NCBI RefSeq assembly: GCF_014397245.1
Contig: NZ_JACLHY010000020.1
Span: forward strand, 1 to 64,000
From: Arenibacter arenosicollis
Lineage (GTDB): Bacteria; Bacteroidota; Bacteroidia; Flavobacteriales; Flavobacteriaceae
DNA length: 64,000 nucleotides
Direction of reading: 5' to 3'
The translations under genes and the position numbers were made by a program. The notes under the pieces were generated by a model. That model was not told the DNA's origin, searched no databases, and was given only the letters and a program-made list of their open reading frames with translations. Shown piece after piece: positions 33,286 through 41,880 of the stretch (positions are counted from its first letter, which is position 1; each line of letters starts with the position of its first letter).

Positions 33286-33675
33286 TTATATATTTTTAGA
33301 TTTGAATATGATTTTTTGTGAGTGGACATAGGAAACTCCTAGCACAACTCCCACCATTACAGGCATTAGGATATATGATATAATTTGATCTACTGCCAAA
33401 TGGCTAATGACGGCAAATAGTAAATTGAATGTTAAACCTGCATATGCCCATTCCCTTAGCTTAGCAGGAAGTTTTGGGAACATTATTGCAGTTGCCCCTA
33501 ATATCTTACAAACTATTAAAGCATAGGCAAAGTAATCGGGGTAACCCAAGGGTTTAGTTCCAGCATTAAAATGTTCGTGCGCAAATAAAAGCGTTGCCAA
33601 AGGCATTAATGCTTCCATTACAAAAATGATGGAAGTAGTTGTCCAGAATATGATTTTATTCTTTTTCATTGTCAT
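33286..33675 (-). CDS. DoxX family membrane protein (second operon)
   Basis: 129 residues (start 33675; a second ATG at 33669). Four transmembrane segments: IIFWTTTSIIFVMEALMPLA, YFAYALIVCKILGATAIMFP, EWAYAGLTFNLLFAVISHLA and YILMPVMVGVVLGVSYV. ALIVCKILGA...LREWAYAGLTF matches the DoxX-like protein at 16696-17070. The start overlaps the stop of the preceding fusion gene (TAATG), so translation is likely coupled. Confidence 0.85.
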   Translation of the reverse strand: MTMKKNKIIFWTTTSIIFVMEALMPLATLLFAHEHFNAGTKPLGYPDYFAYALIVCKILGATAIMFPKLPAKLREWAYAGLTFNLLFAVISHLAVDQIISYILMPVMVGVVLGVSYVHSQKIIFKSKNI

Positions 33676-34637
33676 TATTGGTTTTGATAATTAATCATCC
33701 AATTGATTCCAAACTTATCCGCACAACTACCGAAATAAGCACCCCAAAACATATCTTGAATAGGCATTTCTATATTTCCACCTTCCGAAAGTGCATCAAA
33801 AAGCCGCTTAGCTTCTTCTCGGGATTCTGGTTCAAGATTGATGTGCATATTGTTTCCTAGGTTTACAGTCATCCCAAATTCTTTGGGTGCATCTGTACCC
33901 ATTAAAATATGACCTCCAAGAATGGGAAGCTCTACGTGTAACACCATTTTCTTAACGGATTCGTCCATAGGTGGATGATTATGGTCATCTGGGACTTCGT
34001 CAAAGCGCTTGATGCCATTTATGAAATCGGATTTAAAAACTTGTTTGTAGAAGTTAAAAGCTTCTTCTGTATTACCAGGAAAGTTTAAATAGGTGGACAC
34101 TCTAGCCATATTATTCGGTTTGTTTTGTTTACGTAATTTAAATTGTGATTCGATGTACTGATCTAAATTTGATAGAGCCATTTCAAAACCTTCTTTGAAG
34201 CCCATTTTAATCATCGTCTCAATATCTTCCAGTTTATCGTGTTTTAAGATAATATCTACTAGGGTAACCCCATTTTTTTCGGTGAAAAGATTTGTCCATA
34301 GCGAACGTGGTTTTAATGTGTTCTCAATCCCATTTTCATCACAGAACGCATCTAGCCAAGACAATAACTTATTTGGTTCAATCTCTTTATAATCTGCCTT
34401 GCACCATGTTTTTTCATTTTCGGGGCTTACCATTGCATAAAGCCACATTCCGCCCACTTTTAAATCCAAACTCTTTGTTTCTATATGGTAAGGTTTGGGT
34501 GCCCACCATTGATTTAATAATTCAGCTTCTGTCCAAGCTTTCCATACCAATTCAAGTTCTGCATTAAACTCTCGTTGAATATTAATGGTTTTATTTTCCT
34601 TATTTACCGAAAAATTGAATAATAGACTACTTTTCAT
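33675..34637 (-). CDS. SRPBCC-VOC (AHSA1 + PhnB-like) fusion protein
   Basis: 320 residues. Residues 1-165 are an AHSA1-type SRPBCC: INIQREFNAELELVWKAWTE, LNQWWAPKPYHIETKSLDLK, VTLVDIILKHDKLEDIETMI. After a short basic linker RKQNKPNN comes a full PhnB-type VOC domain starting MARVSTYLNFPGNTEEAFNF, with VDEVPDDHNHPP-type region, ILGGHILMGTDAP and ending FWGAYFGSCADKFGINWMIN. The internal ATG at the domain border suggests two formerly separate genes joined by loss of a stop. No sign of frame damage. Roles unknown; both halves bind small ligands. Confidence 0.8.
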   Translation of the reverse strand: MKSSLLFNFSVNKENKTINIQREFNAELELVWKAWTEAELLNQWWAPKPYHIETKSLDLKVGGMWLYAMVSPENEKTWCKADYKEIEPNKLLSWLDAFCDENGIENTLKPRSLWTNLFTEKNGVTLVDIILKHDKLEDIETMIKMGFKEGFEMALSNLDQYIESQFKLRKQNKPNNMARVSTYLNFPGNTEEAFNFYKQVFKSDFINGIKRFDEVPDDHNHPPMDESVKKMVLHVELPILGGHILMGTDAPKEFGMTVNLGNNMHINLEPESREEAKRLFDALSEGGNIEMPIQDMFWGAYFGSCADKFGINWMINYQNQ

Positions 34638-34711
34638 TCTAATTATTTTTTAATGTTCCTAAAGGCATCATAGCTACTTTCAAATAAATGATTTTACTTT
34701 TTTTCATCATC

Positions 34712-35215
34712 TTATTTCTTTAAGGTTGCCAGTAGTTCATCTAATTTCTCAAGCGTTGCTATCATTCCTTCTTCCATTCCCATATTTATAATTGTTTCGA
34801 GGTCATTTAGTGAATCATAGGTAACAACAGTGGTAACCGTAGAATTATCGCCTTTATCGTTAAAAGTCACAAGCCATTTTGCTCTTGGAAGGTCTTCATT
34901 GATTTTAGCTTCACTATCACAAAATGCATCGATTGTACGATAATAATCAATGGGATTTATATCGTGATATTCCGTGTAACCCCAATACTCCGTTCCTTCA
35001 GGGTCAACCATTGCGTAGTGCCAATGTCCGCCATTGCTAAAATCCATTGATTTGGTCTTGGTTGTAAATGGTTTTGGTGCAAACCATTGGTCTAACAGTT
35101 CTTGTTTGGTGTAGCAGTCCCAAACCAATTGCCTTTCTGCGTTGAACTCACGAACAATGGAAAGCGTGTTTTTTTCTTTATCGACAATGAAGTCGAATTG
35201 CAAATTATTTTTCAT
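34712..35215 (-). CDS. SRPBCC (AHSA1-type) domain protein (second operon)
   Basis: About 167 residues from ATG 35215; a start at 35260 would lie deep in the upstream ArsR gene. [40 protein letters not shown] and [20 protein letters not shown] show an AHSA1-type opening, with [20 protein letters not shown] as late strand and helix. The start overlaps the ArsR stop by 11 bases, so it is translationally coupled. Related to the N-terminal half of the next gene. Confidence 0.8.
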   Translation of the reverse strand: MKNNLQFDFIVDKEKNTLSIVREFNAERQLVWDCYTKQELLDQWFAPKPFTTKTKSMDFSNGGHWHYAMVDPEGTEYWGYTEYHDINPIDYYRTIDAFCDSEAKINEDLPRAKWLVTFNDKGDNSTVTTVVTYDSLNDLETIINMGMEEGMIATLEKLDELLATLKK

Positions 35216-35537
35216 TTTTTTTGTTTTTAAGAGTTGATAATAAATTGTCAAGTTGGTCAAAACGGTTTTCCCAAATCTTTCTGAACTGTTCCAACCATTT
35301 ATCGATTTCTTTCATTTTTTCGATTTTCAGTTCGTAGTAGATTTCCCGACCTTGTTGGTTTGCTTCTACAAGATCGCATTCGTTCAAAATTTGTATGTGT
35401 TTTGAAATGGTAGGTCTCGCTGCATCAAAGTTTTCGGCAATTGCTCCTGCTGTCATTGCTTGAGAAGTGAGCAATACTAATATCGCTCGTCTTGTTGGGT
35501 CTGAAATTGCTTGAAATATGTCTCTTCTTAATTTCAT
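35205..35537 (-). CDS. ArsR-type winged-helix regulator (second operon)
   Basis: 110 residues. [20 protein letters not shown] opens as in the paralogue at 17545-17871; the HTH is [20 protein letters not shown] and the wing [19 protein letters not shown]. No metal cysteines. Two operator-like repeats and a consensus promoter lie directly upstream. It probably represses the 35.5-32.0 kb operon (SRPBCC, fusion, DoxX, DUF4287, DUF998, DUF1801). Confidence 0.87.
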   Translation of the reverse strand: MKLRRDIFQAISDPTRRAILVLLTSQAMTAGAIAENFDAARPTISKHIQILNECDLVEANQQGREIYYELKIEKMKEIDKWLEQFRKIWENRFDQLDNLLSTLKNKKNEK

Positions 35538-35540
35538 TAT

Positions 35541-35587
35541 GAAGTTATTTGACTACAAATATATATGAAGTCATTTAACTACGCAAA
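35541..35587 (-). promoter_or_regulatory. Bacteroidota-type promoter with two ArsR operator repeats (second operon)
   Basis: Minus-strand -33 TTTG (35584-35587), 20 bases, then -7 TATATTTG (35556-35563). Operator-like repeats GAAGTTATTTGACTAC (35541-35556) and GAAGTCATTTAACTAC (35567-35582) are 26 bases apart, the same spacing and position as at 17875-17921. The core AGT-tatttg-ACT is conserved between the two operons. Confidence 0.75.
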
Positions 35588-35795
35588 AAATTTTTGAATG
35601 TATTAGGTTTTTTTTTGACTACTTCAATTGCACCAAACCATTTTCAAATGATTTTGCGTACGAGAATCGCAAAAAGGTGTTTTAATCTTTCTTCTTAAAA
35701 GAAAGAATCCTGTTTTATAAAAATAAGAATGAACACACTGTGTGTAATGAGGCCACTTGTTTAAGTCCTTATAGTTAAATTTGTTGATTACTTTA

Positions 35796-36209
35796 TTATC
35801 TATATCGCAATAGTTCAGTTCCAATTTCCTTCATTATTTTATTCCAATAAACTTTCATTTCAGCTCTCTGTTCTGCATCTAATAATTTTTCTTGATGGAT
35901 GGCTATGGTTGTCTTTGTCTGATTTCCAATAACTCTAATTTGAACGGTTGACGTATTTTCCCAATGTGTGGATTTCCAATTCAAGCGAATATGTGAATTT
36001 GCTTCAAAAACACGGATAAGTCCTGTTATGCCATTTTCAGTTTCGTAATCCTTTTTAATTTGAAGTTCATTTTTCAATTGACCCAACCAAATATTTATTC
36101 CTTTTTTGGAGAACAAAAAGTCCCAAACCCTTTTAGTTGAAACAGGAAATGTTTTCCTTATTCCGAATTGAAATCCTACGTCTTTGGTTTTTCCGACTTG
36201 ATTTTCCAT
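35796..36209 (-). CDS. SRPBCC domain protein
   Basis: 137 residues. GIRKTFPVSTKRVWDFLFSK then INIWLGQLKNELQIKKDYET, RVFEANSHIRLNWKSTHWEN and VQIRVIGNQTKTTIAIHQEK give an AHSA1-type fold with a late helix (AEMKVYWNKIMKEIGTELLR). Likely cytosolic ligand-binding protein, role unknown. Monocistronic by position, 80 bases downstream of the dihydrofolate-reductase-family gene. The 35588-35795 gap holds no supported gene. Confidence 0.75.
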   Translation of the reverse strand: MENQVGKTKDVGFQFGIRKTFPVSTKRVWDFLFSKKGINIWLGQLKNELQIKKDYETENGITGLIRVFEANSHIRLNWKSTHWENTSTVQIRVIGNQTKTTIAIHQEKLLDAEQRAEMKVYWNKIMKEIGTELLRYR

Positions 36210-36288
36210 ATTTCTATTGAGGTTTAAAAAGTTATTACGTCAATTTCAAGTACTTTGTTAAGACACTATTATGGCAGTAGACTTGTAG

Positions 36289-36828
36289 TTAATACTTTGT
36301 TTTTCGCTTGTAATACAACTGAGTTAACCCTGTTTCAAATGTTTTGGCACTTACAAATTCCAGAAGTTGCTCTGGTCTACCTTCCTTAAATAGTTTTGTA
36401 CCATTGCCAACTAGAATGGGCACAATGGAAATAGTAAGTTCATCTATGAGGTCATTTTTAAGTAGTTCGTTAACCACTTCAGCACCACCATCACAATAAA
36501 TATCTTTTCCTTCTTCACTTTTAAGTTTGGTGACCAATTCTTTCAGGTTACCTGTATGAAATTTGATTCTTCCATTATCGGGACGTTCTGTGCGTGTAAT
36601 GACATAGACATCTCTTTCGCCATTGTCGTAATGCGAAGCACCAATTTCCTTAACTACATAATCATAGGTTTTGCGGCCGATAATAATAGTATCAATAGTT
36701 GATGTAAATGCTGCGTAACCATAATCTTCCCCTTCCTTTTCGACAAGTTTTAGGAAACTAAGGTCATCATTTGGCTGGGCTATAAACCCGTCTAAACTAG
36801 TAGCGATAAATAGTTTTATCTTTCTCAT
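36289..36828 (-). CDS. Dihydrofolate reductase family (RibD C-terminal-like) protein
   Basis: 179 residues. IKLFIATSLDGFIAQPNDDL is the NADPH/substrate loop of RibD_C, with TIIIGRKTYDYVVKEIG, then ELVTKLKSEEGKDIYCDGGA and LLKNDLIDELTISIVPILVG NGTKLF, the standard RibD_C ending. Likely an NAD(P)H reductase of unknown substrate. A decayed N-terminal copy of the same gene lies at 37770-37882. Confidence 0.87.
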   Translation of the reverse strand: MRKIKLFIATSLDGFIAQPNDDLSFLKLVEKEGEDYGYAAFTSTIDTIIIGRKTYDYVVKEIGASHYDNGERDVYVITRTERPDNGRIKFHTGNLKELVTKLKSEEGKDIYCDGGAEVVNELLKNDLIDELTISIVPILVGNGTKLFKEGRPEQLLEFVSAKTFETGLTQLYYKRKTKY

Positions 36829-36900
36829 TGAATATAGAATTATACTTTTCTACAAAGGTAGGAGGTTATCAAAGGCTATGCTTTGGAAAAAAACGACATT

Positions 36901-37638
36901 TTAAAGTTCGGAGGGTACAAATCCCGTATGTTGTTTAATGGCATTGGTGAGGTGGGAGTGGTCATAAAATCCACATTCAAAAGCAATATCCAATAAAGCT
37001 TTATGGTTATTATTTGATGCTATTAAGGCTAATGCTTGTTGAATCCGAATGATGTTGGAATATTCTTTTGGTGTTAACCCTATAAAATCTTTGAATAGTC
37101 TTTCTAGTTGCCTTGTTGAAATACCGTTTTGTTTAGACAACTCATCAATTGTTAATAGTCCTTTAGAAGCCTGTACAGCATTTACTATCGTGCGTAACCT
37201 TATAGACTTGCTACATACCTTGTCATTGAAGAACTGGTTTAAATAGTCAATGTAGTTACCATTGAAAAAATAGTCTCGGTCAAAAGATAAATTGTGGTCA
37301 AATTGAATTGTGTTATTTTTTATTTCGCTTAGAGAAGCATAAGAGAAGAAAGATGCAAAGGTGGAAGGTTTAAAACAGACGCCTATCAAGTGTGTGTTTT
37401 CGTCTATATAACTTTCTTTAAAAGAAGTCATGGCACCAACCACATAGGTTTTACCGTGATCCATGGTTGTAGCTCCATTATCGGTTAGGCATCTGTCACC
37501 AAGGTTTATGATTAAGCCTGGGCAACCATCAGGGAAAATACGTTCCCAACTATGGCTCGTGACATCTCCTTTTAACTCCCAGAAGTTGTGAATTTTGCTT
37601 TGAAGGTGTTTCCCTGGATTAATTTCTTTATACTTCAT
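36901..37638 (-). CDS. AraC-family transcriptional regulator (DUF6597 type)
   Basis: 245 residues. The N-terminus, INPGKHLQSKIHNFWELKGD and FPDGCPGLIINLGDRC, is typical of the DUF6597 sensor module of AraC proteins. The C-terminal HTHs show LTIDELSKQNGISTRQLERL FKDFIGLTPKEYSNII and ALLDIAFECGFYDHSHLTNA. Likely controls neighbouring reductase or SRPBCC genes. Divergence from the DHFR gene is not seen; both are on the minus strand. Confidence 0.85.
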   Translation of the reverse strand: MKYKEINPGKHLQSKIHNFWELKGDVTSHSWERIFPDGCPGLIINLGDRCLTDNGATTMDHGKTYVVGAMTSFKESYIDENTHLIGVCFKPSTFASFFSYASLSEIKNNTIQFDHNLSFDRDYFFNGNYIDYLNQFFNDKVCSKSIRLRTIVNAVQASKGLLTIDELSKQNGISTRQLERLFKDFIGLTPKEYSNIIRIQQALALIASNNNHKALLDIAFECGFYDHSHLTNAIKQHTGFVPSEL

Positions 37639-37769
37639 AAATGCTTTTATACAACCGATGGAAATATTACCCCGATTTGGGCATCTTGGCCATTAAGGTA
37701 AAATTTCAATTCTCCTTTTACAAGTAATCATGGATCTTTAGATCAAAAACAATAGTACAAATGGTTGCG

Positions 37770-37882
37770 AAGATTACTGCTCAACCGTAATATTCTCCTT
37801 CTTTATCAACTAACTTTTGCATTCCACGGGCATCATTTGACTTGGCTATGCAGCCATCTAAACAGGTAACTATAAGTTAATT
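37770..37882 (-). pseudogene. Decayed N-terminal fragment of a dihydrofolate-reductase-family gene
   Basis: Read from ATG 37882 the frame is MN-stop-LIVTCLDGCIAKSNDARGMQ then KLVDKEGEYYG-stop, against MRKIKLFIATSLDGFIAQPN...KLVEKEGEDYGY in the intact gene at 36289-36828. Two in-frame stops are present, at codon 3 and after YYG. Beyond about 37770 no further similarity is seen. It is not a close copy, so it reflects an older duplicate. Confidence 0.7.
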
Positions 37883-37930
37883 CATTTTTCCCTTTGGGCC
37901 ATTATGAACTGAATTTCTTTCCATCCCAAA

Positions 37931-40198
37931 TTATTCCCTATAATTATCCAAAATTTTCGTACTTACCCAATAAATATCATTATTACTTGTATAAAAGAGA
38001 TACTTTCCGTCCTTAGTTACAAAAGGACAAAGTTCGTGCTTTTCCGTATTAATTGCGTTTCCCATATTAACTGCATCGCCCCATTTCCCGTCTTTATCTT
38101 TGAAACTAATATATAAATCACCTTGACCTTTCCCGATTTTACGAATGGAACAAAATATCATATACGACTCATCAGGTGCAATAAATACATCCGCTTCGTA
38201 TCTATTGGTATTAATTGATTCGGATAGTAATTCAGGTTTGACGAATTTTCCGTTAACATATTTGGAACGGTATATATCATAAGCATAGTTTGGGGCATTT
38301 AAAGTTTTATCTTGAGATGCGAAATAAAGTGTACCATCATTTGTAAAAGAAGCGTAGTACTCATTTAAAGGGCTGTTGATCGGTAACCCTAAATTGATTG
38401 ACTCAGACCAGTTTGATTGTTTGTTTTCCCTTTCTACATACCAAATATCCATATCATCTTTAGTAATATCTTCATTTAGTGAACGATTGGATATAAAATA
38501 TAATCTTTTCTCATCCGGAGATAACATTGGATCATTGTAGCTTATTGAAGCCGAATCGAAAAGTTTACTGGGTGGAGACCAGACACCTTCTAATAAGTTC
38601 GTGTAATGAATTTCCGTAACGCCATTATTGTCTACTCCAAAATAGAATTCATTCCCATCACCCGATATTGTACAGCCGAACTCATGTCTATTAGGTTTTG
38701 AAATTATATTCGGCGCGAATAGTTCTGGTTCATTCGAAGGAGTTTTTTGGCCAAAATATACCATAGTATTGTCTGTTTCCGAACCAACATTTCCTTTTGC
38801 AGATTCAATCAGTTTATTTGGATCGAAGCCAATACCATTTTTAAATACAATTTCCACTTCTCGAATAACTTTGGGGTTTCTTTCCAGATCTCCATTGAGA
38901 ACTACAATATTGGCCAACTTTCCTTTCTCAATTGTCCCTATGTCAGTTCTTGACAGTAGCTTTGCTCCATTAGAGGTCATTACCTGTAAGGCTTCCTCTG
39001 GCTTGAATCCAGCCTCAATAAATAGTTCGTAATTTTTTTGATCTCCAAATCCGGGCATATTGTGGAGGCCAGGATCAAGACCCGCTACCAGCAATCCACC
39101 TTGCCTGAAAAATTGAAGTTCGTATGCCATTGATTTTACCAACCATTCTGGTTTAAAATACCAGTCGTTACCCTGTTCTTTCTTACGTAATTTACGCTGG
39201 TGATACGCTTCTTTATGAATGGGAGCCATTACTTCAAGGTCTCTGGCATCTGCCATTACATTAGCTTGTGCTTCAAAAATGGCAAGTGTTGAACCTAGTG
39301 CCACCCCATTGTTTATAAGGTTTTGTTGCACATCTTTGACCGTATCACTGTCAATGTCCAGATTTGTTCTAAAGTCGTTATTTTTAGAGCAAACTCCAGC
39401 TTCCCTTTCTGTTCCATGGTCATAACTGTGTATAAATCCATGTTCTATGGCATCGATCCCTATTTCTGCAGCTTCGGTAAAAGTTGTGGCACAAAGGTGA
39501 CCTGTTACTTTTAGATTATTCCTATGTGCTTCATCAACTATTACTTTTAAGTCCTGTGGCCTGGTATTTCTATAAACCTTCAGCCATTGTACTCCTTTGC
39601 TTGCCCAATATCGAATGGTATCCCTGACCATTTTTTCATTGGTAAATCTTATGAAATTCGATTTACCCTCTGGACCTGTGAAATATGGCCCGGAATTAAT
39701 GATTTCAGGACCAGGCTGCTCTCCCCTATCTATCGATTTTGCGATAGCTAACTCTTCAAAGGGATTTCCTGTCCCACAAGTTTGGATTGTAGTCACACCA
39801 CTTGCTAAATATAGTTTAGGTGATGTAGATAACATTGCGGATTCAGGTATTCTCATGTGGTTGTGCATACCGATTATGCCTGGGATAATAGTCCTGCCAG
39901 ATAAATTTAGTTCAAAAAAATCATCTGCTATTTGAATGTCATTGGCATCTCCAATCCCGACAATTATTCCATTTTCTATCAGAACAGTCTGTGAAGTTTT
40001 GGATGGATTCCCTGTTCCATCAATTATTTTAACATTTGATATGGCAATATTCGGAGAGTCGAAGGAAATAAAACTTTGGGAATAATCCGATATGTCAATT
40101 CTTGTGGATTGTATATCCGTTGCCTGTTTCTGTCCACACCCTTGCAGTGAAACCAGAATGGTAAATGTTAAAATTATAGTTTTAGTTATTCTGTTCAT
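37931..40198 (-). CDS. Amidohydrolase fused to a PD40/TolB-like beta-propeller lipoprotein
   Basis: About 755 residues from ATG 40198, which begins a lipoprotein signal (ITKTIILTFTILVSLQGCG). Residues about 35-440 form an imidazolonepropionase-like amidohydrolase: HNHMRIP (HxH), KGVQWLKVYRN, LKVTGHL, DAIEHGFIHSYDHG and VAGLDPGLH supply metal ligands, and the ending GTIEKGKLANIVVLNG is typical. From about 480 onward, YFGVDNNGVTEIHY, PMLSPDEKRLYFISNRS, YYASFTNDGTLYFASQDK, ADVFIAPDESYMIFCSIRK and FVTKDGKYLFYTSNND are repeated propeller blades. The protein is exported and lipid-anchored. Hydrolyses an unknown cyclic amide, peptide or imide. Confidence 0.85.
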   Translation of the reverse strand: MNRITKTIILTFTILVSLQGCGQKQATDIQSTRIDISDYSQSFISFDSPNIAISNVKIIDGTGNPSKTSQTVLIENGIIVGIGDANDIQIADDFFELNLSGRTIIPGIIGMHNHMRIPESAMLSTSPKLYLASGVTTIQTCGTGNPFEELAIAKSIDRGEQPGPEIINSGPYFTGPEGKSNFIRFTNEKMVRDTIRYWASKGVQWLKVYRNTRPQDLKVIVDEAHRNNLKVTGHLCATTFTEAAEIGIDAIEHGFIHSYDHGTEREAGVCSKNNDFRTNLDIDSDTVKDVQQNLINNGVALGSTLAIFEAQANVMADARDLEVMAPIHKEAYHQRKLRKKEQGNDWYFKPEWLVKSMAYELQFFRQGGLLVAGLDPGLHNMPGFGDQKNYELFIEAGFKPEEALQVMTSNGAKLLSRTDIGTIEKGKLANIVVLNGDLERNPKVIREVEIVFKNGIGFDPNKLIESAKGNVGSETDNTMVYFGQKTPSNEPELFAPNIISKPNRHEFGCTISGDGNEFYFGVDNNGVTEIHYTNLLEGVWSPPSKLFDSASISYNDPMLSPDEKRLYFISNRSLNEDITKDDMDIWYVERENKQSNWSESINLGLPINSPLNEYYASFTNDGTLYFASQDKTLNAPNYAYDIYRSKYVNGKFVKPELLSESINTNRYEADVFIAPDESYMIFCSIRKIGKGQGDLYISFKDKDGKWGDAVNMGNAINTEKHELCPFVTKDGKYLFYTSNNDIYWVSTKILDNYRE

Positions 40199-40381
40199 TG
40201 GCTCAAAATAATAGGTGTCATCCTTAATTGACAAATTGATGGTAATGTAAAACTTTGATGACCGCTGTACCTAACAGCAGTTTTTTTTACATTCTGTTCT
40301 TTTGCTTTTGTGCGAAGTGCCAAATCTGGCATTTGACAGTGTTTGTAATTAGCCTTGAACTTAAATGGACCAATGAAAACC

Positions 40382-41875
40382 CTATTCATTATGTACAGTG
40401 TTACCATGTTTTTTTTGTTTTTCTATTAAATGTTTTACGATATAATCCAGTTGGCTATCAATTCCGTCGATTAAGTCCTCCACAGTTAGTTCAACTTCTA
40501 TGTCGGGCAGTACTCCACTACCCTTAGGGACGGTTTTGTCAAGAACATATTTATCTATTTTTACAAATGGCACGCGAACCATAATTTTTGAATTGGGTAA
40601 TTTATAAAGTGCAGAATATTGTGCCGTATGAAAATAATACCCTCCTCCTGTTTCGTTGCCAACAAGTGTAATTTCCTGACAGTTTTTTGCATTCAGCGCA
40701 AAAGCCGAAGCGGCAGAAAAAGTATTTCCTCCTATTAATACATACACCTTGCCCTTAAATGGTTTTTTGTAAGGAATCATTTCTTCCTGGGCATGGTCTT
40801 TTGTTAATATCCAACGTCCAACTTTCTTTTCAGCAGAAGCAAAATATCTTTTAAAAAACTCATTGTAATCGGCCATACTGTGAATCACATACCTTTTTTT
40901 GGGAAGAGTATCTGTGACCGTACTTTCAGATATTCTTTGCTTAAAAGGTTTCTCTGTTAAAAAAGAGAATAAATTAATTGCGTTTATTCTGTATCCTCCA
41001 ATGTTTTGCCTGATGTCCAAAATAAGATTGGACACCCTTTTCTTTTTTATATCTTTAAAGAGATCAACCAACCTTGATTTGAACTCTTTCGGGTCTAAAC
41101 CGAAAGAATTGACAGTTAGTACACCGGATTTAATGGAGTCCATGTAATATACGAAGGGCCACTTTTCAGCTAATGTATTTTTAAAATGTTCTACGCGATC
41201 GGTATTTCCGTGATACATTGCAAAATGTGAGCTTCTCTTAGGGTATCTATTTTCTAAACTTTCAAATGATTCTGGGACAATTTCGATTGTTCTTAATTCG
41301 CTGTTGTTGATAGAATACTTGACGGTAAAGCTTTCCTTTTCTCCATATTCATAATAGTAGAGTATACCAAATTCCTTCTCTATCTGTCTATACTTTTTGT
41401 TTAGATTGTACCCATCGGATGCTGCGTATTTCAAAAATTCGTGAATAATTCTATTACTTTTTAAACCTTCTATAGAAGTTATTTCTGCTCCTAGAGGAAT
41501 ACCAAAATCATCGGTATCCGTATAAAGTTTTCCATCGATTATTTTTAAAAGTAATGGAAATAATGCAGGGACTGTATCCATTTTAGGGTGATAAATGACT
41601 AAATGTCCATCATATGCATTTTTTGCTATTGAATTTATAGATTTAAAAAGCTCTTTAGACTCTGTTAGATCTTTTATCCGTGTTTGTTCAAAATCGTAAA
41701 AAATACTATCCCACTGCGCCTTTGAAGTGTACTCATATAAACTTGGATGGCCCGTTGTTATAATTTCTTTGAAAATGGTATAGTCTTCCAAAACTTGTTT
41801 CTGTGATAATTCGTTTTGCCCAAAAATGCAAAAAGAAAACAGGAGTAATATGATTATGTTATAATTGGTTTTCAC
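40382..41875 (-). CDS. S41 family (C-terminal processing-type) peptidase
   Basis: 497 residues from GTG 41875 (next ATG is far inside). MKTNYNIIILLLFSFCIFGQ is a signal peptide. The S41 region holds SNLILDIRQNIGGYRINAIN (oxyanion/ strand before the catalytic unit), GKVYVLIGGNTFSAASAFAL with the nucleophile Ser, and EITLVGNETGGGYY. No PDZ domain is evident, so it belongs to the non-CtpA S41 group common in Bacteroidota. Exported to the periplasm or cell surface; substrate unknown. Confidence 0.85.
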   Translation of the reverse strand: MKTNYNIIILLLFSFCIFGQNELSQKQVLEDYTIFKEIITTGHPSLYEYTSKAQWDSIFYDFEQTRIKDLTESKELFKSINSIAKNAYDGHLVIYHPKMDTVPALFPLLLKIIDGKLYTDTDDFGIPLGAEITSIEGLKSNRIIHEFLKYAASDGYNLNKKYRQIEKEFGILYYYEYGEKESFTVKYSINNSELRTIEIVPESFESLENRYPKRSSHFAMYHGNTDRVEHFKNTLAEKWPFVYYMDSIKSGVLTVNSFGLDPKEFKSRLVDLFKDIKKKRVSNLILDIRQNIGGYRINAINLFSFLTEKPFKQRISESTVTDTLPKKRYVIHSMADYNEFFKRYFASAEKKVGRWILTKDHAQEEMIPYKKPFKGKVYVLIGGNTFSAASAFALNAKNCQEITLVGNETGGGYYFHTAQYSALYKLPNSKIMVRVPFVKIDKYVLDKTVPKGSGVLPDIEVELTVEDLIDGIDSQLDYIVKHLIEKQKKHGNTVHNE

Positions 41876-41880
41876 CTTTT

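Noticed and set aside
40255-40381. Palindromic spacer with TGCCA-aatc-TGGCA and CTGTACCTAACAGCAG that resembles the cassette spacers
   Set aside because: No arm consensus and no inverted partner around the S41 gene; it could be a decayed site but is not shown.
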